A stretch of 64,000 bases of DNA from Gloeopeniophorella convolvens (GCA_022496205.1 WTXD01000001.1:806001-870000); one strand, 5' to 3'; positions 34,102 to 47,255 are shown, numbered from the stretch's first letter. Notes: a model not told the origin generated them from the letters alone. Numbers and translations: made by a program.

Positions 34102-36290
34102 TCAATATGCAAAGCGGAAATCCAGTCTCTGGTTTCCAACATCCTTCGTTGTTTCAAGATATTCTGCCCGCTCCTGAAGCAGGCAACAATAAGGAAGGGT
34201 TCATTCGGAACAAATTGCGCATACCTTGAATGTCATAGTGGCCCATATCTTCTCCCTGCGCCGATTCAACGCGCGGTAGAAGAAAAAGGTGAGGATATAG
34301 AGGACGATGTTCATGACGCATATCCCGATCAAGGCTCTGTTGCCCTTTTTATCTGCAGCAATGCGGATCAGCACCTGGGTAAGGCGCACAACAGCAAGTA
34401 GACCCACAGAGAGGTGCATCGCTGGCTTGATAAATATTTGCCTATGGGAGGTTAGCAATCGGCCATTTTCACTGCTCGGCTACCTACATAAATGATAGCA
34501 CCTGCTTGCACGAAGATATTGTACATTGACGCTGAGATTGTCCTTGTTCTGACACTATAGGAGTTTCGGGACGCCCAGGCGACTTGTATAGGGTGCACGT
34601 ATGGGAAGCCGACAATGAGTGTCACCACAGTATAGTAGACCCATTGGGAAGTGTGTAAGTTGAATGTGTACAGCGCAATGAGCAGAGGCAACGCCCAGAT
34701 CTGCAGGATGATGCTTGATAATACACGACTGTTGATGATTTCGCTGAGGTAGCAGGTGATGAGTAAACCGATTGTTCCAATCACGTATGCGGGAACGCTC
34801 AAAAGGTTGGTATCTGTCGTGGAGAACCCCAGGTTGCGAAGCGACAGAGTGAGGTAGACCTGAGGGGTTCCCACCGGGACTGGGAGGAAATATTGCGTTA
34901 AAGAGCCCCAGCAGATAGCGAAAAACTGAGACGTACTCATGTGGGTCATCCCCAGAATATACAATGGCCACATGCGCCAATCACATAGAGCCTGCCAGAT
35001 CATCTTTGGTGTCAGACCTTGCCGGTTGTGCATATCCGATTTGGAGGGGTCATCGCGCAGCACTCTGTTGACCATGACGATTTCCTCCCTGAAAACAACT
35101 TAGCCTGTGGATTAATTCCGATCACGAGCCCTGCTCACCTTTCAGTGAACCAGCCGTGCGGTCTGAACCAGGCTTTCGTTTGGGTAGGACCAGCGGGCAT
35201 CAGCGCGAACGAAAGGAGGCCGCACACGCAAGTGAAGAGCCCTTCAATGAGGAAAAGGTACCGCCAACCTGACACCCCGTTGTGACGTAGCTGCAGAATG
35301 CCTGTGGCTAGGAACGCGCCAACGATATCGGTCAGATAGTTCGACACCCAAAACCATGCCAGCCGGATTGGAACTGTGATGACGGTGAGCAATGGATAGA
35401 TTGACTCTCCGGACGCTTACGCTCTGTCTTGGTGTAGAAGTATGAAAGGTAAAGGACGACGTCAGGGATGAAGCCTCCTTGTAAGAATCCGAGCAAGAAC
35501 CTGGTTGGAGCGTGAGCCGCCGGGTTTTCAGATCAGGAGATTAGTCCAATACCGCGTGGCAAGGAATGAGGCCCTTCCTGACAGCCAATATTGACTCCAC
35601 GAGACGACACTCCATAATACCATCTGGAAATAGTGTATGCCTTAAGCACACCCGAAACCTCAATGCATAGACCATCATACCTGCGACGGTATCCACACAT
35701 CAGGACCGATCCTTTTCGACACAAGCTGCGATGGTAGTTCTGCAATGAGAAAAGCAAGTCGGAATAGTGTGTTCCCAAGATTGAAGTCGTCTGTCGTCAT
35801 GTGGAGGTCCTTCAGGAAATTGTCGGCATTAGCTTGAGATATATTGCTGCGATCGAGGTCCAACGCGAAGAACATGACGAAGGCCCAAACCATGATTCTT
35901 AGGTCAATCTTCCTCACGAGACGCTGGCAAGTGTAACTCGTGAGCCGAGGCGGCAGCTATACATGGTGTGCAACGTACCTTCTCTTCGCGCCAGGTCCAG
36001 CGCGCATTTGGATCGAAGCGGTGGGTGTTCTCGTAGATCGGAGGAGGCCGATAGACCTCCAAGGTAACTGGGTCGTCAAAGACAGATGGCTGGGTCGCAA
36101 TTGCGTCAGGATCCCGCTTCAGTTTCCGACGCCAGAAGCCTTTCGGTCGATCGTCGTCCTCAATTGAGGCACCGAGAGGCAACGGGCCATCTTTCAGCGA
36201 GACTTGACTGTCATCCTTCTCTTGATGCTTATCGTCGAGGAAGTCCTGAACAGAGCTGGTCTTCTCGATCGAGGGCCGCCGTATCGACAT
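34102..36290 (-). CDS. Major facilitator superfamily transporter, Dal5 (allantoate permease-like) subfamily
   Basis: This is a polytopic plasma-membrane transporter of the fungal anion:cation symporter group, which moves allantoate, vitamins or related organic anions. The ATG at 36290 ([13 protein letters not shown]) starts a roughly 110-residue charged cytosolic tail that includes [19 protein letters not shown], typical of the subfamily. Twelve hydrophobic segments follow. Landmarks are [19 protein letters not shown] in helix 1 and its loop, [22 protein letters not shown], and [13 protein letters not shown]. The last intron (AAG|GTATGC...TTCAG, near 34229-34165) restores the conserved tail [20 protein letters not shown] with a TGA at 34102-34104. 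Without it the protein would end in VCAICSE. About eight introns occur. Substrate cannot be told from sequence. It is convergent with the mitochondrial ribosomal protein gene. Confidence 0.9.
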
Positions 36291-37031
36291 ACTGGGTTGT
36301 GACTTCTTCGGATGGCGAAAGCCTCGAGGAATATGACGCCTCAGCAGAGCACAGAAGATTGCATGGGAGCAGCCCATTTATATTTTCCTTCATGATAAGC
36401 TCTGTTCGAGACACCACAAGGAACTCCAAGAGCATGGGTCCCCGTTGGCTCCGTGAGGAGATGGCGACTTTCGAAACGGCGATGGCGTCGTCCGTGACTG
36501 CAATGGCGACATGAGAGAAGCCATCCAAGAAGCGTAGATTTACCCAAGCCGGCTTCGAGCCGACCATCACGCTGACGTAACGTCTGTCGTGCCTGTCCCG
36601 TCCGAAACGGCTTCAGCTCCAAGATGAAAGTGGTAATTCGCACACCCTTGCAAGTCGGTATCAATCGTGGCCCATAGCGTGCCGCTTTGGACTGAGACAC
36701 GGGCCTACTCTCGCTGTCGTGCCTGAAGGCCTGAAGAAGGGCAAAAGAAGTACCAATCCTGACGCTGCGCCCGAAATCATGCAACTGATATATGTCTGGC
36801 AAGCGGGGAGGCGTGGAAAGTGCAGATTAGTTGTGCCAGATTGCCCACCCCACAGTATGTTCCACTCGGCATACTGACGCTAGCGGGCCTCTCGACGACC
36901 ATGTGGATTCGCACGCGGCCATTCGCTCCGGAAAGAGGAATTATACAAGGCGACCTCGCAGCATTAGCGTTTTATGTGCCAACAACTTCGTACTCTACCC
37001 GTGCGGTCCTTCTCCGATGTCAAGCTCTAGA
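36291..37031. other. Intergenic region between the transporter and CCT7
   Basis: These 741 bases contain the promoter of the transporter (minus strand) and the 3' flank of CCT7. The short frames in both directions have no recognisable motifs. No RNA gene or repeat array was seen. Confidence 0.5.
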
Positions 37032-38971
37032 CTATCGCCGTGGGACTCCACCTCTGCCGCGCGTCCGCAGTGCCCTTTGCGCGGCGCCAGGCGGCGCTTT
37101 GGGTCCAGGACCGGACTGGCGGCGGTGGTGGTCAGCTGGTATGGATGTTATTCAACGCAAGTCAGCTTACCGTCTCGCTCTGAGGGTTCCTGACAGTCTC
37201 ATCTACGGAGACGATCAAGCATGCTGCCTCTACTGCACTGCTGATCGCGTTAACCTTGATGAGGCTAGGCTCCCAAACGAACGCCGACATGTTGTCGCGG
37301 ACGCCGTCAGGTCCATCGACGTCAACACCGACCCACTTCTCGCCATTGGCATGACGCATGCGAAGCTTGTTCAAGATGTCTGTCGAGTCGAGGCCAGCAT
37401 TATCGCAGATCTGTCGAGGGATGATCTCGAGCGCCTTCGCAAAGGCAATCTGGACGAGCTGAAGCTTTCCTGGAATCGAAAGTGCGTGCTTGCGAATGTG
37501 AGCAGAAAGGTCCATCTAGGAAGGCGTCAGTTATGATGCATCGCGTCTATCTCATGCGCACTGACCTCGATGGCACCACCTCCAGCAACGACCTCGCCGT
37601 TCTTTACTGCGCGCTTGACAACCATGACGGCGTCGTGCAAACTCCGCTCCACCTCCTCGATGAACTGCTCGGCACCACCGCGGAGGAGCATCGTGCAGGT
37701 CTTCGCCTTGGGGCACTCTTCAAAGACGTTGTATCGCTCTCCGCCAATTTGTCGTTCCTCGAACTTGCCGCAAGTCCCCAGGTGTTCACGGCCGATGTCC
37801 GAAGTCGTGGACTGGATTGAACCACCGACGGCTTGCACGACCCGCCGAAGGTCACCAGCAGGCACACGCCCAGCGCAGAATATGTCGCGATCAGCGAACC
37901 ACTGGGTGGCCAGATCTCCGATGGGAAGCTTGCTAAGGACGACCTTGGCACCGGTCTTTTCAATGTCCTGAAGCTTGCGGTAGATGATCTCCCACTCGGC
38001 ATCCACGATTGCCTGGTAGTCGGAGACAGCATCCACGCGAACTTCAGCGTTATCTTTCTCCGCTTTGAGTTCAAGTTCCACGTTGAGCGAAAGGATGAGA
38101 GGGTTGGTGAAGAATTTTGGCTGCTGCTCTGCACCAGCATAGGTGAAAGTCTTTTTGAACGAGACGCCGCGGATGAGGAGCGAGTCTTGCATGCCGCCTC
38201 CTGGAACCCTCTTGACGCCGATGAGAGACTCATCCAGCTCGTCTTGGTCTAAGGAAAGCACGGCATCCACAACCATGTTGGAGAAGAAGGGTTTTTCGGA
38301 GTGGATGAGTTTTGACGACATGGATGTGGAAGCGCATTTGAGGAGCAGGGAGCGGAACTTCCTGGAGCAAAGTTCAGCAAGGTTCGACGGTGAGGACGTG
38401 ATAGTCGTACTCAGGGTCTGATCGATCTACTGAAACTTGGATTTCTTTGATCCGATCCAAGGACTGGAGAAAACGTTAGTGAAAGACGTACGACGGGGTA
38501 AGGACGCACGATCTGAGCGGCCTGGCGGAAACCCTTCATGATGATATGTGGGCTGACATCTTCCTCAATATACATTTTGATCTCCTTCAGTAAATGAGCG
38601 GCCAGAAGGACGACACTCGTGGTTCCATCGCCGATCTCCGCATCCTGCGCGCGAGCGATATCGACGAGCGTCCTCGCAGCAGGGTGCACGATGTCGAGAA
38701 GCTTGAGAATGGTGGCGCCATCGTTGGTGATCTGCGCCTCGCCTCGTTCATTCACAATGAGCTTGTCCATGCCCCTTGGGCCGAGGGTACTCGCGAGTGT
38801 CTCTGCAATGGCGAGGCATGCGGAAATATTTGACAGTAGCTGTCCCTTGCCCTGCGATGTGTCCGTTCCCTCTTTGAGAAGAACGACGGTAGGTTGCTGC
38901 GTAGCAGAAAGTCAGATAGGACAATTCCCCAGACCGGGTACGATACTCACCATGGGGAGTGGTCGCTGCAT
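37032..38971 (-). CDS. CCT7: T-complex protein 1 subunit eta (CCT7)
   Basis: CCT7 is one of eight subunits of the cytosolic TRiC/CCT chaperonin that folds actin and tubulin. A tiny first exon from 38971 (MQRPLPM) is followed by an intron and [15 protein letters not shown]-site motifs are intact: [21 protein letters not shown] and [17 protein letters not shown]. The apical region includes ISFKKTF-like [18 protein letters not shown], and the eta-specific [18 protein letters not shown] and [13 protein letters not shown] lie near 37730-37600, followed by [11 protein letters not shown]. The C-terminal exon has [11 protein letters not shown] and ends near [14 protein letters not shown] final intron (donor GTAAGC near 37171) leads to a Gly/Arg-rich tail RGRGGVPRR with a TAG at 37032-37034. 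That tail is characteristic of the eta subunit and is lost if the intron is ignored. Confidence 0.94.
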
Positions 38972-39311
38972 TTTTGTGTAGCCTCAAGTTGGCGGGATGG
39001 ACGCGACCAGGTCGAGCGCGCGCAGATCTGGACAGATTGTATTACGTCATCACACTCTATTTCAATATTCACATTTTCAAGCTCGGGGCCAGTGGCCACT
39101 GGCAAGCGTAACTGTTGTTCACTACTCTACACAGCAACGAGGAAAAAAAAAGACAGATACAGAGAACATAGTTTAACCAGGTGCTATTTTATTGGCTATT
39201 TTCACTCAGCGGATAGGCGCCACCTATCAGAAAGCACTTGCAAAGCAGAAATCGGATCCACGATTGCCCATGCAACGGAAAGCTCCCGGACGCGAAAGAA
39301 ACAAAAGAAAG
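38972..39311. other. Upstream region of CCT7, up to the tRNA gene
   Basis: These 340 bases hold the CCT7 promoter (minus strand) and the 3' side of the tRNA-Leu gene at 39312-39393. An A-run at about 39143-39152 and T-rich sequence at 39186-39204 are the only notable composition. No protein gene is supported. Confidence 0.5.
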
Positions 39312-39393
39312 TGACGAGAGTGGGATTCGAACCCACGCCCCCGAAGAGACCAGATCCTTAGTCTGGCGCCTTAGACCGCTCGGCCATCTCGCC
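39312..39393 (-). tRNA. tRNA-Leu (anticodon AAG), intronless
   Basis: The minus strand folds as a complete 82-base class II tRNA. The acceptor stem GGCGAGA pairs with TCTCGTC (one G-T pair), followed by discriminator A. The D-arm is GCC...GGC, the anticodon stem CCAGA/TCTGG with loop CTAAGGA, so the anticodon is AAG. A long variable arm (TCTCTTCGGGGGC) and the T-arm GTGGGTTCGAATCCCAC complete it. The internal A and B box promoters (TGGCCGAGCGG, GGTTCGAATCC) are present. A TTTCTTTTG terminator-like tract follows the gene on its own strand. The sequence is identical to the copy at 47700-47781. Confidence 0.97.
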
Positions 39394-39589
39394 CTTGATG
39401 GTTGTCTCGTGACAGCCCGACAGAAACTCCCCTTATCCGGAAACTGGGACTCAGCGCGCCAGCCAGCCTTGACGTCAACTGTGGCAGCCCGGGCCTGAAC
39501 GACGAGTCATCTCTGCAAGTATATGGTTGGGTGGTATCTACGGCCCCGGAAGCACATTAAATAATGACACCATATGTTCTGTTACTTGA

Positions 39590-42022
39590 TCAAGCAGTTC
39601 CATGTGCGATTTTGACCTCCTCAATCTTCTTCTCCACAGACTTCGTATTCCGCAGAATGCAATATTCACCGAACTTGTTCTGGCTCTGCCAGGTCTCGCC
39701 TGGAAGCCAGAATCCCCGCGTAAGTCGGGAGGAGTGGCGCGCGTCGAGGAAGGGCAAGCAGAAGAGGCGCTCCCAGGTTTTGTCGTCTAGCACGTAGCGG
39801 GGCTCGTGCTTGGACTCGATGGGGTCGTGGGGGAAATCGAGGTCGACGAGGTAGTCGCAACTCGAGACGTCAACCTGAACAAAGGTGTTAGTGACCACTC
39901 TGTAGAGATCGAAAGGCATCTTACGTAGTGCATTGGCTCCTCCTTGTTCAGGTCGTTCATGCCGACAGGAATATGGCTTGTGCCCAGAACCCTGGACCGA
40001 ATACCATCGTGCGTTTCGCGGAAGTGCGCCGGCAGCATCCCGTCAAACTCGCTCTTGACCCAGTCAACCCGGATACCGTCCGGAATGAGGTAGTGGCCAG
40101 GGAAGTGGTACCACTGCTTGCCATAGCACACCCGCAGGCCGAAGTCCTTGATTGGCGTCAGGTCGATGCGTTCCTCGTCTTCACGGTCTTCCGTGCGCTT
40201 CCGCCTGTACTCCTCGAGAAGCTCGGGCGGAGGAAGCGGGTGCTCGAGCAGGCCCGTCACGTTCAAAAGTCGCGGGACCTCGTTCTTCTCGAACTGGTAC
40301 GCGATGGTCATGGGCGTATGGTAGTACTTCCACAGTGCGAGGATGCGAGAGAGGGAGATGAATGCCGAGAATACGACAATCGCCATGGTCGTCCAACGGA
40401 AGATTTGACTATGCGATGCCTGGAGCAGAAGCGTCAGCAAGGGACGATTGTGTTGTCATAGTCAGGGCTCACCTTGTACGGCGACTTTGTGAATTTGATG
40501 TAAGAAACCTCAATCCAACCGCGCAGCAGGTACGTCATGACGGCCGCATTGAAACACACAAGAGGATACACAGGGTACATGAAACGCTCCTCCTTGTGCG
40601 GCTGGGCGCTCAAGATGCCGATCCAGATGTATAACGGGAGCAACCGTAGCGCCAGGAGTCGGAACGGAGAGCTCTCCTCTGCGGAGGGAACTGCGTTTCC
40701 GAGACGGCGCCGGTCGATCCGATACGTGATTGCCAGCGCGGGGAGCGAAAGGAGCGCCAGGGGAAGGAGGATGTTGAAGTTGAGCCCGAGGTTGAGAAGG
40801 TAGAAGTACCACGGCTCGGTGCCGTACAAACCGGGACCGCGTGCGGCGTCAGGGAAGACGTTGTACTTGACGATGTTCCAGAACACAGCAGTCACCTTGC
40901 CGTAGTAGTACGTGTCGATCAGCATTATAGGCACCTGAACGATATTCAGCAAAAGCGTGGTATATATATGCTAGGCAGGATGCTCACCGGCACGAGCGCC
41001 GCAACCGCGCCGCAGAGTAGAAGCCTGGTCGCGCGGTTGAGCTGCCACCCAAACCTATCTTTCGCCGGGACGCGGTCGGCACCAAACACGAATAGCTCCT
41101 CGAAGACGAATGGGATGGCCAGGGCGAGAGCGAACGGCCAGCCGAGGACAGCACCGAGGGCGAAGAGCACGACGGCCGCGAGCGTCCGGTGACTCGTCTG
41201 GTTGCTGGGCGGGACGAATGCGTATGAGAGCGCAAGGGTTGTCGTGTACATTGAAAAGGACGACGGGAGGAGGGCTAGGGGCTGGTCAGAACCCACGAGA
41301 GCGCGAGAAAGAGTACGACTGACCCGTAGACGCATTCCACATGCCCGCATTGGCGGCGAGCATGAACAGCATATAACGGGCGACGCGGTTGTTGATCTTG
41401 AGCCGGACAGCATCGTACAGCTTCGCCTCGCAGAGGGTGCTTATCGTAGCGAGGACAAAGCGGACAAAGAAGAACGCGGGTCTCTGCGAAGCCCATGAAA
41501 ACCACTAATAGGAGCACGCTTTTAGGGGCGCACCTTTCCAGTCTCATGGAGGACCCAGAACAAGACCTTGGACGGGAAGAGCCACAGCAGCGTATACGCC
41601 CAACTCCTGATTGCATACTGCGGCGCCGTCTCCCAGGTCTGGAATGCGTACCCCTTGTACAGGTAATGCAGCGGCTCCCAGTAGTTGAATACTGCGGACA
41701 CGTCATGTCACCAACACGACATCGCGCAAACGCACGCTGAACGCACCCTCGTCGCAGTCCTGCAGGTTCGAGTACATCGCCGCGGTCACCCGGAAGATGA
41801 GCAGTATCCGAACGGCCACCGAGAACCGCGGCACCCACGGCGGGCGCGCGGCGCTGCAGCATGCACCGTGAGCACGAGCCAGCGAGCAGCGCGCAGAGAC
41901 ACGTACCGCCGGAGCTGATCCTGGAGGATACCCGTGTGCCGCGCGGCGACAGGCTTGGGCGCGAACTCATTCTTGTCCTTGTCGATGGGGCGGCGAAAAC
42001 GGAGGGTCTGTATTTTGGACAT
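39590..42022 (-). CDS. ALG9: Alpha-1,2-mannosyltransferase ALG9 (GT22 family)
   Basis: ALG9 adds alpha-1,2-mannoses to the dolichol-linked N-glycan precursor in the ER lumen. The ATG at 42022 (MSKIQTLRFRRPIDKD) is followed by the GT22 signature FNYWEP in the first luminal loop (about 41690-41670). Multiple membrane helices follow, with the segment ALLPSSFSMYTTTLALSYAF near 41270. The luminal HKEERF motif of the family sits at about 40600-40580. The C-terminal soluble part has VGMNDLNKEEPMHYV, EPRYVLDDKTWERLFCLPFLD and FGEYCILR, all specific to ALG9 rather than to the related PIG-B, SMP3 or ALG12. The stop is at 39590. Several short introns are present, including one near 39880-39930. Third codon positions are strongly G/C. 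It lies between the tRNA-Leu gene and the class IV chitin synthase. Confidence 0.93.
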
Positions 42023-42658
42023 GGCCCTCGTGGACGTCGAGTTGACGGGGAGGTGGGTTTATAAGGGCGTGTGTCGCGCGTCCTGGGTCAACGTCACGAT
42101 TCACGTTCGGCGTTCGTGCTGGATCAGCTTTGGCGCGGACGCGTTCGCCCGCGCCGCACCCGCAGCTGCCCGGCCGGACTCGGACCCCCGGGCATCACTT
42201 CCACATTCTTGCCCTGGCGCAACTTCGGTAGGGAAAAATCATCATCATCATTGTCAGCAGAAAAATATACAGCATTTGTCCTTCGGCGACAAAAAATCAA
42301 AAGCTGGCAGTGCGTGCACGAGATGCGGAAACGTGGTGTCATTGCGCTATGGATGTGGTAGTTGGTCGAGAGCGAGAGCTGGGAACAAGACGAAACAGGG
42401 TTCGGAGAGACAGAAAGGTCAGGTATGGTGTAAGGTAGCTCGACGACGACGACGACGACAATGTCCGTTCGCAACGGGGCAAAAAAAAGCGTATCGCGAG
42501 AGCGTCGAGCGTATGAGCGTACATAAAGATATTGCACGACGAGGCGACAGGCGAAAAGGTCCGATTAAAGCAAGAGAAGTCACCGTCATTAAACGGAAGT
42601 GTCCAGATATCCTGTACATCGTTTCTTCTAGTCCGTGAAAACGTCCTCAATCCTGCGA
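42023..42658. other. Intergenic region between ALG9 and class IV chitin synthase
   Basis: These 636 bases carry the ALG9 promoter and the 3' flank of the chitin synthase, both on the minus strand. A CGA trinucleotide run (six units) lies at 42441-42458 and an A-run at 42481-42488. Frames here are low-complexity shadows. No RNA gene was seen. Confidence 0.55.
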
Positions 42659-45600
42659 TCAATTGTATCCGTTATTCGAGTTGGGATTGGGCGGTGCCGC
42701 GCCAGGGGGCAGGTTGGCATAGATTGACGTTGGCCGTGAGTACCGGTTCTGCTGTGGTGTCTGCGACGTGGGACGACGTGATGACGGGCGGGCAACCCGG
42801 CGGACGCCATCAGGTCCTGGGACGGGTCCGTTGTCAGACAGGCTGACGCCGCGGGATCCTCGGTCACGGTGACCAGTAGGCGATGAGACGGGGTTCGGCG
42901 AGCCAACGTCATAGTCGGCGTAGTTGCCTTGGTAGGGGGCCACAGCTTCGCCGGAGAACGGGCTCTGAATTGTAGGCTGTCGAACCGCTCCAGTACGGGG
43001 ACTTTGATGGTCATAGGTGCCACGGCCAGGGGATGCGTGGCGAAGGGAGGCTGAGGAGGATGTGGTATTTGGCTCTTCGACAAACTGCTCACTGACACCG
43101 GACGCAGGGCTGGATATCAGGCGCTGATGACCAGAGGAATTATCAGAGTAGACATCTTCACTGGACCGTGCGACGGAAGTAGAAGAGCCAGCAGCAGTGT
43201 TCGGGCGGTTGAGAGCGAGCGGAGCAGGGAGTGTAAGTAATTGGTTGCTATCATAGCGTTGGCGGGGGCTGCCAGCGTTTGCAAAAGAGTCCGCTGTGCT
43301 CCCATCGAAACCTTGAGAAGGAGTGGCACCAGTGTCAGTGTTGGACACCATGGAATACCTATTTTTGTTCAGCGACAGCTAGAGAGGCACAGTGTCGAAG
43401 CCTTACCGTTTCGGTGAGTTGGTCTTGGGGTCGTAGTACGAATCCCTAGATTGCATGCCGCCCTTCCATCGTCTCTCGCGTTCGAACTCGGCCCAGCGTT
43501 TCATCACGATGTTGGTAGAGTCGAACTCTCCCTCCTTATCACCATGGTTTCCACCCTTGTCGCCCGAGACTTGCCGTGTTTGACCCCACGAGAAGTCATC
43601 GAAATGCCAAAACGCGTATGCGGGCAAAATGCCGTTCCATATGGGGAGCGAAAGGAGGTACACCAACATCCAGCCGACGTAGGCGATCTTGCGGGTGGTA
43701 ATGACGATGAGCAAGCCGGGTAGACCCAGGACGACAGCCAGAAGGACGAGCGGAATTGTGGTGTTCGGGCCTCCGGGAATGATGGCGCTGATGACGAGGT
43801 ACAGGGTGAAGGAGATGGCAGCAGGAAGGACGAGGGTACCGGCAAGCTCCATGCCAACGACGAACTGCATTGAGAAGCAGAAGGTTCCGCAAAGATCACG
43901 AACAAGGACCAATTCTGCGAGATTGTGGACGGTCGAGTTGATCCAGCGACGACGTTGGGAGAGAAGTATGCTGAAGGTATCGGGGACGATGGTCTTGCAG
44001 ACGGCCGAAGGTAAGAATATGTTCTTGCGCTTCGGGAAAGTCTTCAACATGAGCGTCGTGAGGTATCGGTCTTCTCCAAGGAGCAGAAGATTCTTCTTGT
44101 GCAGGGTATCGACGACGTTCTCCGAGTAGTGTTCCACAATGTCCGGATTAGCAAGGATAGGAACCCAGTATCCTGACGAGCCCTTCGGTGCTTTGATGCG
44201 ATACATGCTGAAACAGCCTGGCAAGCAAGTAACGCCACCGAACATGGATTCGAACGCCTTGGTCATGTGGTGCGAGATGTAGTACTCGAACACTGAACGA
44301 CGACATGTCAAAGAAAGAACGCGCGAGTGTGAAACTCGACTTACCTTGAATCATAGTAACCCAGGTCTCTCCCTTGTTAGCGATCTTGGTCTCGCCACAA
44401 AGGCCCATGATTTCCTCGTCCTGAACCATGCACGATGTCATCCGGGTGACCGAGTCGGGGAATACCTTCGTATCGGCGTCGACACACAACACCAGTTCGT
44501 AGCGATCCGGGCTGACACCAGTGACGCGCCAGAGCGAGTTGAAGAACTCGTACTCGAACGTGGTCATCCTTTCGTCAAACATGACCTTCTGGAGGAAGCC
44601 CATCAGGACAATCTGCGAATCGCGCTTGCCGCGGTTCCCAGGCTTGGCGTCTGAGGACTCCAGTGGGTTGCCGGTCTTCGCCACCAGGACCATGGGGACA
44701 CGCTGCTGCTTCGACCCCTCGATAGTGGCGCCGTCGTAGTCGTAAAAGCCGGCATATACCTTGGCCATGTTGTGCCGCTTGTGACCATCAGCGATGGCGA
44801 CATACGAGTGCGCCTCGACGTCTTCGGGCTCGATCACGAATTCCTTCATCATCGACAGAACGATCTCCGGCGTCGTCTTGTCGTTACCGGCACCTTTGAC
44901 CATCCCGTCCGCGATGACGAGAATGAGCTTGTGACTGTTCGGATAGTCGGTCGTGGCGAGAGAATCGAGAGTCGTGCGCAGACCCTCTACCGACTCGGAA
45001 TACGCCGTGACAAGACAGATGGTGTGGGCAAGTGGGAAACCAAATGGCTCATGATCTGGAGCGGGCTGGGGGACGACATTGTTCAAAGGGAAGGGGCAGG
45101 CCGTGTCCGCGAACCCGCGCGAGTCGCCGAGGGACGTGGAACTCCTCGAGTCGCGGTAAGGAGTGTCGGGGGGAGTGAGTTTGTTGCTTTTTCCAGAAAC
45201 CGAGGGAGTACCGTACACGCTCGTCGCACCGCGCTTGTAAGGCACACTGTCCAGCACACCGTACGTAGTGTTTGGCCTGGCGCCCATGCCTTTGATAATG
45301 TTCTCAGAAGGGGTGAAGCGCGATTGGCGAGGCAAGAAATGGCCCTTCTTGTCCTTCTTGAACGGCGTAGCTCCGCTCTTCGAAACATTGGGACGATACT
45401 GGCTCGGAGCCGGGCGATAGATGTCGTTCGTCCAGTTCTCGATCTCGGCCATCCGTTGTACACGCTGTTCGTACGATTCATGCTTGCCCATTCCGAGCCT
45501 ATGCGCGAAGAACCAGGCAAACATGACGGCCATGACGAAACGGATCGCGACGACACCGACGATGAAGACTAGAGAAACATAGAGAACGACGTCGGAGGCA

Positions 45601-47255
45601 ACGCAGCCGATGCTGTTCGTGTCGATGAAGCCGACGCCGATGGTCTCTTGAAGGCAGTGGCCGATGTTCTGCTGCTTGGTACGTTCCAAGTACATAGAGA
45701 TGTCCTTGCCGTTGAAGGTTCCGTTGCGGTTCATGAACTGGGTGAAAACCGCCGGGAAGGCGACCTCTCCCGTACTAAGCCACTTGAGAAGGTCAAAATC
45801 TACAACCGTGCTGCAAATGGGATTCGGTACTCCGATCTGGTGGGAAAACCGAGATTACTCACGACTCGAAAACAGCGAGGTTCCGGCTCGGGTTCTTGAC
45901 ATCGTCCCATGAATAGTACACCTGTCCCATCGGATGCAATCTCGACAGCTGGGTCCGTGCATCGGTGGAAACATGGCAGTTGGTGTTACTTTCATAGCCC
46001 GTAAGATTGACCCCAGAAGTACCATGCTGATTGTAGATATTGCATGGGAATATCCAGTCCAGCTGACCGTTGTTTCCGGTGATGGTCGAGTTTGGCGCCT
46101 TTTTTATGATGCCGTCGCAATGACCCTTGGTGTTCTGGAATAAAAAGGAGATATCGTTCCCTGCAGCATTCCAGTTTCCCTGGAAGAGAGGGTTGCTATG
46201 CCCGTCGAACGGACCGACCTGGGGGTGGTTGAAGTGCGAAAGGTCATAGTCGTAGCCATGAATGATGACGGAGCCTGTCTCGATGTTGCCAGCGTGGAAG
46301 CGGTTGGGAGGCCTGCCACAGACGACCTCGGTAAACCCGAAAGTCAAGAAACCGACGCTAGCCATCAAGCCTGCGATGATGCTAATAAGACCCATCTTTT
46401 CCCTCCAGGCGCGCTGTTGCTCGGGGCTGCGGATGCCTGTTGCTAAAATGAGCTAGGGAGCGGAGGACGATGGGGAGAATGACGTACCGCATGATCTGAG
46501 CAAGAACGGAGGTACACACGCCGTAATGAGGTAGCAATAGGTTACCCAACCATCGTGAGGACCAGGGATGTTCCCCAGGCAGCCCCGGCGACGCTCCAGC
46601 TGGGGCTCTGGCTCCGCAGGAGACGGGCGCTTCCTGCGTAGGGTTGCGCCGCGTTTGAACAAAGCGAGACCGGATTCGTGGACATCTTCCTCTCGGCCCA
46701 GCAATGAGCGACCGCGGCGGAGGGGACCGCGCTGGGGAGCATTCCCGGTGGCTGAGAGAGAAAAAGTTCATGATCGTCAGGCACAAGAGTAGTAGGGAAC
46801 ATACTTGAAGGCTGAACGAGATTGACGTTGGTATCTTCGAGCTTCGCTGCATGATTGCGATAATGCCACTGTCTATGTGAAGGGTCGATCTTCTCTCTGT
46901 CGGGGCGAACAAGGCTCTTCTTCCTGCCTACCAGGGAGGCGTCAGCCATGCTGTATCCGCCTTCGGGATCGGGGCTGGTGGGAGGCAGAACATTCTGGTA
47001 GGCGGTGTGTTGCCGGGTGCGCCCTGGCTGCTCGAGAGGTGCGCGACGGTCGCCTCTCTCTATGTTCTGAAAGGAGACATTGTTGTGGCTGCGAGAAGTA
47101 TCATAGGGCTGCGGGGGAGGGCGGGTATATGGAGCGTAAGGAGAGGGGGACTGATCGATGTAGGAAGGAGGGGAGTTGGGAGACATGGGTTGTTGGGAGT
47201 ACTGTGAGTAGGAGGGCCTGGGGGCGCGAGGGGGGCGCTGGCCGTGGTGATCCAT
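42659..47255 (-). CDS. Chitin synthase class IV (division 2, cytochrome b5-like domain)
   Basis: This enzyme type resembles yeast Chs3 and makes the bulk cell-wall chitin. The ATG at 47255 begins a long disordered, Pro/Tyr-rich N terminus ([18 protein letters not shown]). [19 protein letters not shown] and a first membrane region follow near 46550-46450. A second membrane segment ([19 protein letters not shown]) precedes an extracellular loop and the cytochrome b5-like domain ([19 protein letters not shown], near 45900). The catalytic core contains [19 protein letters not shown], the DxD in [24 protein letters not shown] and [13 protein letters not shown] (near 43960-43930). Membrane helices follow, then a roughly 270-residue Ser/Pro-rich tail ending in NSNNGYN. 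The stop is at 42659. No myosin motor domain is present, which separates it from classes V/VII. All catalytic motifs appear intact. Confidence 0.93.

Noticed and set aside
36820..37536. 238-codon plus-strand frame
   Set aside because: Most of it is antisense to the CCT7 C-terminal exon, and the remainder has no recognisable pattern.
41275..41970. 231-codon minus-strand frame inside ALG9
   Set aside because: It overlaps the ALG9 exons in a wrong frame; high GC content lengthens shadow frames here.
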